Shown one piece after another: positions 11,181 to 22,228 of a stretch of DNA of 64,000 nucleotides. The notes below the pieces were generated by a model. The model did no database searches and was not told where the DNA came from. It saw only the letters and a program-made list of their open reading frames with translations. The number at the start of each line of letters is the position of its first letter. Position 1 is the first letter of the stretch. A program made the position numbers and the translations under genes. This DNA comes from Marsupella aquatica (taxonomy: Eukaryota; Marchantiophyta): NCBI GenBank assembly GCA_973895155.1, contig OZ316892.1:12338001-12402000 (forward strand), in the 5' to 3' direction.

Positions 11181-11780
11181 CTACTCTAGGGTCTACTGTT
11201 CTAGAGTGAAGACTCTAGAACATGACTATGGGGATATAACTGAAGTTGAGGTGCAAGTGAAAAACATGTCTTGGGGGCAGGGTGAGTCTATGAAAATGAC
11301 CACTGGAAACCAATTGTAGATCAATGAATGGGTAACCGGGCTTCAATGCCCTCATCTCTATTTACATTCAATAGAAAGTGACTCCTTCGGGTCTACTTTT
11401 TAGAGTGAAATACCTAGACCATGACTTTTGGGGGGCGTAACTGAAGTTGGGTGTGAGAACAAAAATGGATTTGGGGAGAAGTGAGCCTCTTAAAATGGCT
11501 GGCAACTGGAAATCAAGTGGGTAACAATGAGCAGGCCAGGCAACGGTCTTAAATGTCTTTATTTACATTCAATATAAAGTTACTCTTTGAGGCCTACTAT
11601 CTAGAGTGAAGCCCATAGTAACCAAGTTGAGGTGCTAGTAGAAAACATGGATTGGGGGGCAAGGTGAGTCTCTTAAGATACCAGGGGTGAGTCTCGTAAC
11701 ATGACCACTGGAAACCAATTGAAGAATAAATAGGGTGTCTCAAAGCTGGGCAGTGACTCAAAGTTATGGAGTTCTGGTCC
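11181..11780 (+). repeat. Three degenerate direct repeats with about 200-bp period
   Basis: A variant of TAGAGTGAA preceded by GGTCTACT or GGCCTACT starts at 11201, 11401 and 11601. Each unit also carries a variant of AAAACATG followed by TTGGGG, a stretch like GGTGAGTCT, then ACTGGAAA and CAATTG. The same word, CTTCACTCTAGA or its complement, occurs at 7073 and 10972, so a wider family may exist. Confidence 0.75.
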
Positions 11781-12533
11781 ATCCCATAACTCTACTTATG
11801 GGACCCAGTTAAGGATTTTTAAAAGTGGGGGGAAGCAGCATTGACTCACCTCCAAAGGGATCCAAAGGGAGTGAATACAGTCTCATCTCAATCTGATGGC
11901 ATATACGTCTCTGCTTCATTCTTGTTCAGTGGCCACCCCAAATATAGCAGTCACCACCACACCAGGCCCAAAGCTCTTTCAATCACAGCTTTCAGGGATT
12001 CCAAAATTTGGATTTGCACCTAAAGTTACGGGAAAATTGTTATAGTTATTGGTTAAGTGTTGAGTACCGGGCTTTCCTTACAATTGCTGTTAAAACATAG
12101 ACTCCCACAACTTTTACTTTACACAAGAGCAACTCAAAGCCGACAATTTGATGGACCTTAGACACAAAAAATTATAGACATTCTTTACTAACTATAAAAT
12201 TCCATAACTGTTTGCCATTGGATTGGTTGTATGCCATTAACATCAGTCACTCTAAAGGCTAAAGGTTGGTGACCGGGTTGGTGACCCAAAAAACTAAAAA
12301 AACTTTTACATAACCGTGTTAAATAGTTATGGAAACATTATGACCATTCCTGCTTAATGCCATGATCCATAATTTGGAAGCTCTGAGATGCACTAATGAG
12401 GCAAAGGACTTGAATTCGCCTCTATGTACGTTCAAAAAAGAAGGGGCAATCAGGCTACTCAATATATATAATAACTAACATTTATAAAGGAGAGACAGGA
12501 CTTTACAAAATGGTGGGTAAAAAGCCAGTAACG
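11781..12533. other. Intergenic DNA with no recognisable gene
   Basis: Only short reading frames (at most about 60 codons) and no repeat beyond weak similarity to the 200-bp units on the left. Confidence 0.45.
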
Positions 12534-12573
12534 AATTGAATTGAATTGAATTGAATTGAATTGAATTGAATTG
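12534..12573 (+). repeat. (GAATT)n pentanucleotide microsatellite
   Basis: About eight perfect units of GAATT run from 12534 to 12573, so this should be length-polymorphic. Confidence 0.97.
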
Positions 12574-15318
12574 CATTTGCCAGCTCGGATGCGTCTGCCA
12601 GCTCGCAAAAAGGTTCCGCGTCTCCAGCTTTGATTCGATTGCCTCTCTCTCCGGACCTTCACTTCACTCCTCGTGCCTGCCAATTCATCATCACTCCTTC
12701 CTTGTCCTCCCATCCGCCCGCTCAAGGAGAAAAAGGCCCACGCTCGCCATCGCTGCGTTTCTGTACTGCCCTGTGCTGCCCTGCAGGACGCGCGACCTGT
12801 GTTCGAGACTCCAATTCCGAAAGCTGGTCTGTCAGCCCGCTTTTTGCTGCTCACCTGCACCCATCGGGAGGCCGCCAGGCGAGAACAATTAGTAGAATTT
12901 GTTTACTGGCAGGATTGCAGGAAGACCTGTTTCTTGGCTTTCGATTGATCGGTCAACCGTCGGCAGGGATTGCTTGCAAATGAGCTTATGTTCCTAATCA
13001 TTCTGTCATCTCCGTTCGTGCGAAACCCTAGCACCTTAGCACCCGACTTTGGGCTCGAGGTCCATAGAGAGATCCAGCCTCGGTAGGCGTCATTGAGACG
13101 AATCATTGCCAAAAGAGTTGGTAGCTCTTGCATGCGCATGGTGTTAACTGTCATCCTCAAGGGCATGAATTGCGGCATGAGAACGCGTCGCTGGTGATAG
13201 TCTCTGGCAATTCAAGATTTCCGCATACCATTTGTCGCTCCTCCTGGGAAATGTGAAGGTGCACCTGTTACGAAGAGTGGTGTGTCACTGCGAGTGGGAT
13301 GCGGTGCTGAGTAGAGAACGAACTGCCATTTATGCTCACTCTAACTTCGTCAAAAACAGTGTCTTCTGTTGAGCTGGAACATAGATTCGAAAGAACTGTA
13401 GTTGGACTGGACTTCGTAAATCAGTAGTGGTGTTCTCTGATCAGCTGGAATTCAGGGGGGGAAACGCCAGGGCGCGTACCGAGTAAACGAGTGAACATTG
13501 AAACAGATTGAAGCGGAAGTGCAGGGCTACCGTGCGGACGGTGCCATTGCATCTGCAATGCTAGGAGATGACACAAAGGTCGGCGCTGGGATCTCTCTCT
13601 CTCCCTCTCTCTTTTATCGTGTTGTCGGGTAGGTCAGTGTTTGTGTGCCCCTGCATTTCACGGCCCGCGAGACCATTATACGTTCGGACTTCTTTTTTAT
13701 CGTTTTTGCTTAGCAAAGATACTTGAGTACATGATTGCTCAACGGTAGTCCGTTGCTCTGCGTTTCCTCTCTAGACGCCTTTTTAGGCATTCCGTGCCCG
13801 ACTCTTATTGTTCAGATGTCATGTGGTCAGAGATTTTATGCACTCACCTCGATTTGTCTATTTGACGTGTATGGTGAGGGAGGAATCACACAATGTATGT
13901 ATTTGAAGATCATGAATGTAAGTGTTGAGGGAAGAGGTGGATGGAGGAATGGCAGCCTTCGCTCTTTTGGTACTTCATATTTTGTAGGCAGTCTTGACGG
14001 TTTGTTAGCTGGCGATTGGGGGTCGAAACTTGCCCTTTGCGAGATTAGAGACACGTGCTTACATGTTTTCCTTAAGTGTAATGTCGAGCTTCGTGAAGAG
14101 AATGTCTTTCTGTCCTCTCCGACTGTATGGTGGTGCAAAGAGACTGACAGGTCAGAGGACGATTTGAGTGAACCGGATACTACGAGTGGATGGTCTATTA
14201 CTCGGGCTGATGCACTCCAGATCAAGATTCATCACCTCACGATCTTCGATCTTACTTTCGCCCTCAGTGAATTGTCTAAAAATCGAGTGTGACGTTTGTC
14301 AAGTACTTGAAAGCAACGCTTGTGTTTGTGAGTCGCGCAAGGCATGGCTTAAAATATTTTGGGATTAGTGACTGATTGACTTATTGGCGCCCCGGGGTTC
14401 CTCCACACACAGGCATACGTAACCCGGAGAATCAGGACCTGCAACAACGGAGACAGGCATCAAATGTGCGGATTCACTTGGATTGTTATGAGGGAGGTCC
14501 CATTTTCTGTTGCCGTGAAGAGGGGATAGATTAATTGACAGATATCTGCTTGCGACGGGCCGACCACGTCTACTAGGTCGCTCGAGTAGGTATGCCGGGA
14601 TCGCCTTTTTCTCGTCGCAGGAGTCCGCCAACACGTGGTGCTGCACGCGCTTGGTCCTTCGGAGGTACTTCCCTTTGCACGTCTATTCCAAGGGTTGAAA
14701 TTTAAATCTTCCGTAATTCGGCCAAATTGATGAACATATCCTGGAGCTCCACACTTCTCTGCCGGGGAGCACCTACTAGCAACAAATCTCACTAATCGAT
14801 TTTTGAGAGATATCTTGAATCGGTGTCATATTTCGCCCATGTGTTCTGGTCTCATGCTTGTTTCAAGCTGTCTTCTCTTGTCTCGTTCCACCGCTCTCGT
14901 TCCTCTTGTCTGCATCCACTTGTCTCTTTCCATCGAAGTCGCAAGGTCTGTAGTTGAATGAACACGATGCTGTTGTTTTCTGCGAATCTGAGCGCAATTT
15001 AAGGTTAGATAGTCCTCCAGGACAAGGATCACAAGAGGCAGAATTTGCCATAGATACTTGAGTTCTCATAGCATTGAAGCGCAATCTTAGGGGTAAGGGA
15101 GAGGTTACGTTCAATTGCTTCTGATCTTGAAGTGACAGGATAGGAAATACCATCCATGCAGTTTCGGCGGGTAAATGAGGCTTGCTAGGCTTCTTGGCAC
15201 TGAAGTGATGCGTAGATCTACTTGATGTGCCGTTAGTAACTTTACAGCTGGAGATGTTACTTTCAGGTAGATTCTAAAGACGTCCATTTGGTCAACCTGT
15301 TCAGGATTTGATTACGGA
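12574..15318. other. Long 5' flank of the UDP-arabinose epimerase gene, probable promoter and 5' UTR
   Basis: The stretch 12590-12850 and a CT-rich tract near 13597-13613 look like a promoter or untranslated leader. A good 3' splice site (TACTTTCAG at about 15258-15266) lies 53 bp before the ATG, so at least one intron in the 5' UTR is likely. The frame at 13735-14292 (+, 185 codons) resembles no known family and I do not call it a gene. Confidence 0.45.
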
Positions 15319-18300
15319 ATGGCTCGACCGAGGTCACAACTGGTGGTGAAAGTTACGGTTGCATTCATTCTCACTGCACTCTGCATGTTTATATTAAGAC
15401 AGTCATCTTCTTCTACGACAGTGAATGTGGTAAGTTTGAATTGTCTAGGGTTTGCTCTGCTATGAAAATGCTGGAAGTGCAAGATGCATGTTGGGCACGG
15501 GTCTCAACATGCTCTTTGGTTTCACTTATTGAGATTAAAGGATGGACAACAGATTAAGGTAGAATGGCCAACTAGACATTTTGAGGAAAAAAGAAAGAAA
15601 ATTAAGCCTTACTCCCACGTGCTTGTTGACTCAAGTTATTTCCACGGATACCTTTTCCTTTGGCAGTTCTCAACACGCGAAGAGGGTGTGAAACATGTGC
15701 TCGTCACAGGAGGTGCCGGATTCATAGGGTCACATGCTACCATGTTGCTTTTGGAAAACAACTACCGGGTCACAATTGTGGTACAATACCTCATTCTTGC
15801 GTGGAGTCCTGAAGATATTCTCTTTTGAAATTTAGTGTTGGTAGGTAATTAGGCTAAAAGGATATGGCAGAAGCTACGTGGACATCTTCGTAACAAATTG
15901 CTGCTTTTCAGCAACCGCCCTTCGTTTTTGGTGCTTGGTATTGCAAGTTTACTTTCCTTTCTAACAAGCTGCTGCGGGGCACTGATTCCAAAAGATATAC
16001 AATGCAGATTATGCAGCTCGGTTTGATATCTTCTGTTTTCTCTGTCCAGGATAACCTTTCTCGTGGCAATCTGGGAGCTGTACACACATTGCAAAAGTTG
16101 TTTCCTGATCCAAATCGTTTGCAGTTTATATATGCGGATCTTGGAGATGCCAAAGCTGTATCCTCTCATTTTGTGACATTTCAGTTAGAGAAGATTGATG
16201 TCCATCTCTGAAAGGTATGTTGCGGTGAAGACTGATAGAGTTGAGAAGCCCTTCCTTGACAAAGCTGGCAGGTTGATGATATCTTTACAAGGAATGCGTT
16301 TGACGCCGTGATCCATTTTGCTGCCATTGCATACGTTGGGGAGAGCATGGAAGAGCCTTTAAGGTAAGTTCACATTTTTTTTTAACTCTGCATGTCTCTT
16401 TAGTAGCTTATGTGGGTCAAACTATTTGTCTATGTCATGAGTGCGGGGTAATGACGTGTGAGAGCTAAGGATTGTAAAAAAATCTTTCCTAGTAGTCTTG
16501 ATATATAAGATCTGATATGTTGCTCAAATCAACTGTTGGTCACAGTTCATTGAAGTCTGCTGTAGATGATTAAAGGGTCGTTCAACATCCGTTCTTCCTC
16601 TCCTTCGCTACTCCACTTAATTATCTGGTTTCTTCGGAGAGTGAAAAGGAAGTTTATTTGCTTGGATGCTGATAGGTACTACCATAATATCACCACCAAC
16701 ACTCTCATAGTTGTGGAGGCAATGGTAAAGCATAAAGTAAACACCCTCATATATTCAAGCACATGCGCAACTTATGGGGAACCTGAAGAGATGCCTATCA
16801 CTGAAGAAACCCCGCAGGTAATCCTGGAATGTTTCTGAAAACTTGCTGCATTTTTTAATATTGCAAAAAGCTAATTTTACTGCCAGAGTACGGTGTATTT
16901 TTGGATCCTGGGAAAAATTGTACGGGCTTGATGTCAGATACACTTCCAAGATCAGTTGTTTCCCCTACATATGGTTTTTAGTCAGGTGGCGAAGGCTTTA
17001 GTTCCCAGTCGTCAGTTTCTGGCTCCAGCCCATGTGTGGATACATACTTGAAATTTGTGCAGTAAGATTGGTGTGGTTGTTGACCTATTAGGATGCTTAC
17101 GTACCGTCTCATGACACAAATCGAAGGAAACATTACGTTTTAAGGCTTTATTTTGTTGTCTGAATGCCTAGGGTGTACAAGTACAGTATAAATCTGAAAC
17201 GTTTTAGACGTATTTGGACTTTCTCTTTAGGTACCAATAAATCCATACGGAAAGGCAAAGAAAATGGCAGAGGATATCATCAAAGACTATGCAGCTACCA
17301 ACAATCAGATGGCAGTTACAATATTGCGGTTAGTACCCTTGAATACATTGAACTCAGATTGATGCATGACTCGTGAACACGAATGTCTCTCAGGTCAGTC
17401 AACAGCAACTAGCGAACCCTAGCCTCTCTGTTACTGTATTGTGGTTAGCACCCTTGACAGATTGAACTCAGATTGTTGGATGATTGGTGAACACGAATGT
17501 ATCTCAGTTAGTCACCAGCTACGAGCGAACCCTAACCCTCTGTCAGGGCTACTGACACTAGGAGTTGGCGACATGTATACACAGATAATCTCTTTCATTC
17601 ATTCAGTACAGTCTGATTCGATGGCCCCAGTGGGTCGTCGTGGACCTTAAATAAGTACATTCATTCTCTCTACATTACTCCTAACATCTTAATATTGGAA
17701 CGATAGGTACTTCAATGTGATTGGCTCTGATCCGGAAGGAAGGCTTGGAGAAGTACCACGGAAAGAGCTTCGGCGCCATGGGCGAATTTCTGGTGCCTGC
17801 TTCGATGCTGCAAAGGGCGAGCTGCCTGGGCTAACGGTACACTTTTAGTTGCAATATTTTAGTTCGGCGTTCAAGTCTAAACTTCTGAATTAACAAGTAC
17901 TCTTAGGACAATCCCGTACTTATTCCTTACAATTGCTACCATTGTAAATAATTTTCGGGGCTCCTCTTTGAGTAAGCTATCCTTATATGTTTTTGTGTTT
18001 CTTGCAGATAAGGGGGGACGATTATGACACGAAAGATGGAACATGTATAAGGGATTACATCCATGTGACTGATTTGGTGGATGCACATGTTAAGGCATTG
18101 GACAATGTAGAGCAAGGAAAGGTGGAAATTTACAATGTGGGCACTGGCAAGGGTAAGTCTCATTGTAATCTCTTCTTCGCCGTTAGTCCCTCTGTCTTGC
18201 ACTCTCTCTGAGTTGGGAAGCAGAACTCAAAATTGACTTCACAATAGCATGACGTGTCTTCTGCAGTGTGTGAATTTTCAAGCTCAATTGTGTGAATATT

Positions 18301-18731
18301 CACCTGTCAATGATGAAGATTATCTGGTAAAATGCGAAATTCTCATAAAGAGGTGTTACTCTCATTGTTGGACGGAGGGAGTATTGTTTTCAAATTCTTC
18401 GCAAATTAACTGAATAGCAATTGATTATCTCATACACATATTATGAAGGGTGTCGTTTGTCATTTGATCTCATCTCTGACCTTTTGCAGGACTGTCAGTG
18501 AAACAGTTCGTCGATGCTTGCATAGCAGCTACTGAAACGAATATCAGTGTGACCATTTTAGAGAGAAGACCAGGTGACTATGCTAAGGTTTATAGCGATC
18601 CGCGAAAGATCAATCAGAAGCTGAATTGGGCTGCAAAACATACGAACCTTACTGAGACCCTCAGCGTGGCTTGGAAGTGGCAAAAAGCACATCCTGATGG
18701 GTACAAAACCCCATTGTCAGCTATTGTCTGA
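15319..18731 (+). CDS. UXE: UDP-arabinose 4-epimerase (UDP-xylose 4-epimerase, MUR4/UXE type), nine exons, 393 aa
   Basis: Exons: 15319-15429, 15667-15780, 16050-16157, 16272-16363, 16676-16817, 17231-17328, 17707-17836, 18008-18152, 18490-18731. Phases close exactly to 1182 nt. Exon 1 encodes a short cytosolic end and a signal anchor (residues about 9-26, [17 protein letters not shown]), as in Golgi type II enzymes. The NAD motif TGGAGFIG is at 51-58, the active-site serine/threonine region SSTCATYG near 169, and the catalytic Y195xxxK199 in [52 protein letters not shown] and YNVGTGKG are the diagnostic blocks of the UXE branch rather than cytosolic UDP-glucose epimerases. Known role: interconverts UDP-xylose and UDP-arabinopyranose for wall polysaccharides. 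Arabidopsis MUR4 is slightly longer (about 420 aa). The donor of exon 3 (GCT/GTATCC) is weak but gives the expected protein. Confidence 0.95.
17313..17543 (+). repeat. Tandem duplication covering the exon 6 tail and donor site of the epimerase gene
   Basis: The unit, about 115 bp, includes the last coding bases of exon 6 and its 5' splice site. TATTGCGGTTAGTACCCTTG at the real donor (GT 17329) recurs as TATTGTGGTTAGCACCCTTG with GT at 17444. Both units continue with TTGAACTCAGATTG, GAACACGAATGT and AGCGAACCCTA. The second donor would add an in-frame TGA soon after the true junction, so the first must be used for a full protein. Confidence 0.85.
18184..18383 (+). mobile_element. Possible Stowaway-like MITE in intron 8 of the epimerase gene
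   Basis: The right end, GGACGGAGGGAGTA (18370-18383), is the reverse complement of the classic TACTCCCTCCGTCC end of Stowaway-type MITEs. A matching left end, TAGTCCCTCTGTC, lies at 18184, so the element would be about 200 bp with TA at both borders. The interior is AT-rich and non-coding. The left end has mismatches, so this is tentative. Confidence 0.45.
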
Positions 18732-20312
18732 CAGGGTTTAGAGTGGTTGTTACTCCTGGGGACTCTGATGATCTCTTCCCTAATGAAGAAACATTCATCT
18801 GCATGATTTACTCTTGTATTTCACTCTGTCGGAAGCCAGAGAGATATGTTGCAATTCCATGACCATTTATTATTGACCTTATAGCTGTAAAATCTTCAAA
18901 TATGTATAGATATATTTATTATAGATAATGTATTAGGAATCGGATTAGCAAAGTTTGTAATGTTCCAAGTGATGCGTTGGACATTTAGCTCAAGATGTAC
19001 CATCTTCTGAGTTAGATGGAACGGAGGTTTGGCTCCAAATTTGGTTCTACGTTGCTTTAGAGATAATTTCCATAAAGACAGTGGATAACAGTGGCCCTTT
19101 CTACACACCAACATACAGCTGTGGGGAGGCTTCACCTTGGAGACAAGTCTCTTCATTAAACTTGATAAATTATCTGGTCGTTGATGACCTGCTGGTGATG
19201 CAGGATCCTGATTAGCAGGTTTACTTCCTCCGGACATTGTTTCATGAGACCTGCTAGTAATTCTTGTGGAATGTGTTCTAGTTGATGCTCAATTGTGAAT
19301 TCTATTTAGCAGATCATCATTGATAGAAAGTCATAAACCTGTTTTACGTTGGGATACAGTATGAGTAAGCACTAGCTATCAATGATCGCGCCTATTGCAC
19401 ATGGACAGGCTGATATTAATATCGCGAAGGGGTCTTTCCATGGATGACAAAGCCCTGCTATACACGAGGCTAATGAAGATGGAGCGTCCTGTTTGCCAGA
19501 ATGTTGTTAGGTACAAAAGCTTGTGGATAATAATATTTGCCACGGTCCATGGTCACAAAACGGGCTGAACGAAAGCCACCGTCGTGTCGATGGGACCAGA
19601 GGTATCAAAATGTTGTGCGGAACCACTTAAAACTGAAAAATGGTGTTGAAAAATGTCAAGATGATGAGCAAAGACTGGGTTTCAGGTACAAACCTATCGC
19701 ATATTTCTCCAAATAAGTTGGAAAGGACAAGGGCGAGCAAAAAAAGCGATAAGAAATTCGCTTGTTTTGCTCCATTTGCTACTTTTGCTCGCCCCTTCTT
19801 AAGCGATGAGCTAATGCCTTCATGTACATCTCAATAATTTTGGCCTTACACCCATAATCCCTTTGTAAGCCAAAAAGAAGGTGAAAAAAGTGCAAAACTA
19901 TGTGGAAGGAGGTCTGAAATGGTTTTTCCTAGGCAGCTCTCACTCATAGATTTGGGTGCTGGCTATAACATGAAGTAACTAGAGTAGATCTTACTCCCTA
20001 TTGTTGACCGCATAGCATCTCACATGTTATAAGGAAGAATTCACATATTTTAGTAATGAAGGTTGCAATGAATTGTAATTTTTAGATTTAGTAATGAATA
20101 AAAGAGGAGAATGAGTGATGACTCTTTCTGGACAAAAAGTGGCATAACATGACAAAACCAACACAAAAGTTAACACATAGTAGCGACCATATTCATGTAT
20201 CAAGTTTTTCAAACTAAGCACCAACACTAGGGAAAGTCGTGAGTTTACTGAAAAGCTTACTCTTCCTAATATTTTATAGTGGGTAATAAGTCCTGGGATA
20301 GAAAACCAATAG
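18732..20312. other. 3' flank of the epimerase gene and intergenic DNA
   Basis: The epimerase 3' UTR must begin here. No further gene is recognisable; frames are short and resemble nothing known. Confidence 0.5.
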
Positions 20313-20446
20313 AAATTCTCCTCCCTGTGCAAGACAGTCGTCCACAGAAAGAACACATTCGACAACAGATGACCAATATAAATTCTCCTCCCTGTGCATA
20401 AAAGTCGCCCACCACAGAAAGAACACATTCAACAACAACAGATGGG
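20313..20446 (+). repeat. 67-bp tandem duplication
   Basis: AAATTCTCCTCCCTGTGCA starts at 20313 and 20380. Both are followed by AAGTCG or CAGTCG, then CCACAGAAAGAACACATTC and ACAACA. The two units are nearly identical. Confidence 0.9.
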
Positions 20447-20578
20447 AGTTCTGATTCTGTACTCAGCCCCTGGTTGTCCACTTTGTGGCCCTGCTTTGAT
20501 CCTCTCTCCCTCCTGGTGCGGTCCCTGTCAGATCCCTGTTGGATCCGTGGGGGCTCACCCTTAACTTGGTTCCCTACA
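20447..20578 (+). mobile_element. SINE body fragment, relative of 7290-7412
   Basis: This shares CAGCCCCTGG versus CGGCCCCTGG, GTCCACTTTGTGGCCCTG, ATCCTCTCTCC, GGATC(C/T)GT, GGGGCTCACCCT and GGTTCCCTAC with the copy at 7290-7412. It lacks the tRNA-like head and looks 5'-truncated, which is typical of elements copied by target-primed reverse transcription. Confidence 0.65.
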
Positions 20579-21681
20579 ACGAATGTATGTCACCAAGAGA
20601 CTACGAAATGTTCTTCCTCATCTCCGTTCAAGACAAAAAAACGAAAGACCAAATTCAACAAAAACAGAAACTCTACAAGGGCATTCAACTATGAATAGGA
20701 ACAAACGGGGCCACAATTCTGTAGGTCAACTCCCTGCAACTCGAGCCCTCTTTGTTTTCTATGACTACTTCAAACCCTAAAGCACCTGGTCAAGGGAGGT
20801 CCTACAGGTTACAATCTTGGTTTCTCTTCTCTCGCAAAGGAAGGAAAGAGGACACACAGAGAAGTCGGACAGTCTAATTCTTAGCACATCCATAAGTTTG
20901 ATGAATTCGATCGTCTGTTGTAGTCAAAGCTTTACCTCTATTGTCATCCCTTACGTATTGTGGCAGATGTATGTCACGAGAGATGGATTTCCAGAGGAGT
21001 AAACGAATCTACTTGACAAACAACATGAGGTGAAAGCGGATAGCTCATCAAAAGAGGCTCAGTTGCAGACACACTGGACAAATTGCTCATGCAACTGTTT
21101 TTGGAAAAGAAAGAACGCAATTGACAGAGATTCGGTGGCACAACACCCTGTTCTCATCTTGTAAAGCAAGAGATACTTCTTAAATGCAACGATTTACAAA
21201 CCTTGCCAAATATCAACAAGAAGACCAGGCAATGACTCCAAACTCATGGTCTACTTCAAACAGAGCCCACAGCGATCCGAACCAACTGAGTGACGAGGGG
21301 CAGCCACCGACAGGCAGCATTCAAGAGAATCATTGAGGAGGAGAGATAATCCCATGCCCGTAAGTTTATTGTACTCAATGCAGGCTGCCCATGCACTCAG
21401 TGGATCCAGACAAGAACTCCAAATTGTACTCCACAGGTACCCTAATGTTAGAGAGCAGTTTTCTCCCACTGTTATCCTACATACTCAACTCAATTGGACA
21501 ATAACCAACTGATTTTTTATCAAGTTCCTGAAGCGCAGCCTCGGAATCATGGCAAATCATCTATCTTCGTTGCTCGTGCTCAACCAAGCCTCACAATCCA
21601 TCCAGACAGATAAATTTGACCTTCACCCTAAAGTGTAGAAGGCTCTTTCACAAAGCATATGCCAGTTACATCCTAGTGATT
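20579..21681. other. Intergenic DNA right of the SINE fragment
   Basis: No gene recognised. It is the far 3' flank of the ethylene receptor gene, which is transcribed leftwards toward it. Confidence 0.45.
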
Positions 21682-22228
21682 CGAGAACGGCAGGTAACAC
21701 TGCGAGAGACTATGGCCATCTCTGGCTGTAAACAAGAGAGCCTCGCTCCCAAAGTTCTGTTAATACCACTCTCATCTTATCCAACGAAATGGGTTTCAGC
21801 GCAACCCCGTCCATTCCCAAATTCATGCACCTCTCCCTTGTCGCCCTGTCGGTGTTAGCAGTTAATGCTACAAGCAGTGGCCTCTCATGACGAGCAAATT
21901 TCTCCTGGATGCGAACTGCTACCTCATACCCATCCATATCCGGCATGCAGACATCGAGAACGGCAGGTAACACTGCGAGAGACTATGGCCTTCTCTGGCT
22001 GTCAACAAGAGAGCCTCGCTCCAAAAGTTCTGTTAATACCACTCTCATCTTATCCAACGAAATGGGTTTCAGCACAACCCCGTCCATTCCCAAATTCATG
22101 CACCTCTCCCTTGTCGCCCTGTCGGTGTTAGCAGTTAATGCTACAAGCAGTGGCCTCTCATGACGAGCAAATTTCTCCTGGATGCGAACTGCTACCTCAT
22201 ACCCATCCATATCTGGCATGCAGACATC
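21682..22228 (-). repeat. 273-bp tandem duplication of the 3' end of the ethylene receptor gene
   Basis: The block 21955-22228, which holds the last ~80 codons of the receiver domain, the TAG stop and a few bases after it, is repeated at 21682-21955. The unit is exactly 273 bp (91 codons), so the frame is kept. Differences between copies are few, which points to a young event. A 2-base overlap (TC) marks the junction. Confidence 0.95.
21710..21982 (-). pseudogene. Duplicated half receiver domain downstream of the ethylene receptor stop codon
   Basis: Directly after the receptor's TAG (21983-21985) the same frame continues, through SLAVLPAV, into a second copy of [20 protein letters not shown] and the rest of the receiver end, stopping at 21710. 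It keeps the phospho-acceptor aspartate and the LTAN and LKPIS motifs. It lacks the first receiver strand and helix, so it cannot fold as a full domain. Changes against the parent include GVVLKP to GVALKP, ELLERG to ELWERG and SLVDSQRRP to SLVYSQRWP. It has no start of its own and would be translated only by stop-codon readthrough. Most likely it lies in the 3' UTR. Confidence 0.85.

Noticed and set aside
13735-14292. 185-codon plus-strand frame as a possible gene
   Set aside because: No recognisable domain, no supporting exons, and it lies in the long 5' flank of the epimerase gene.
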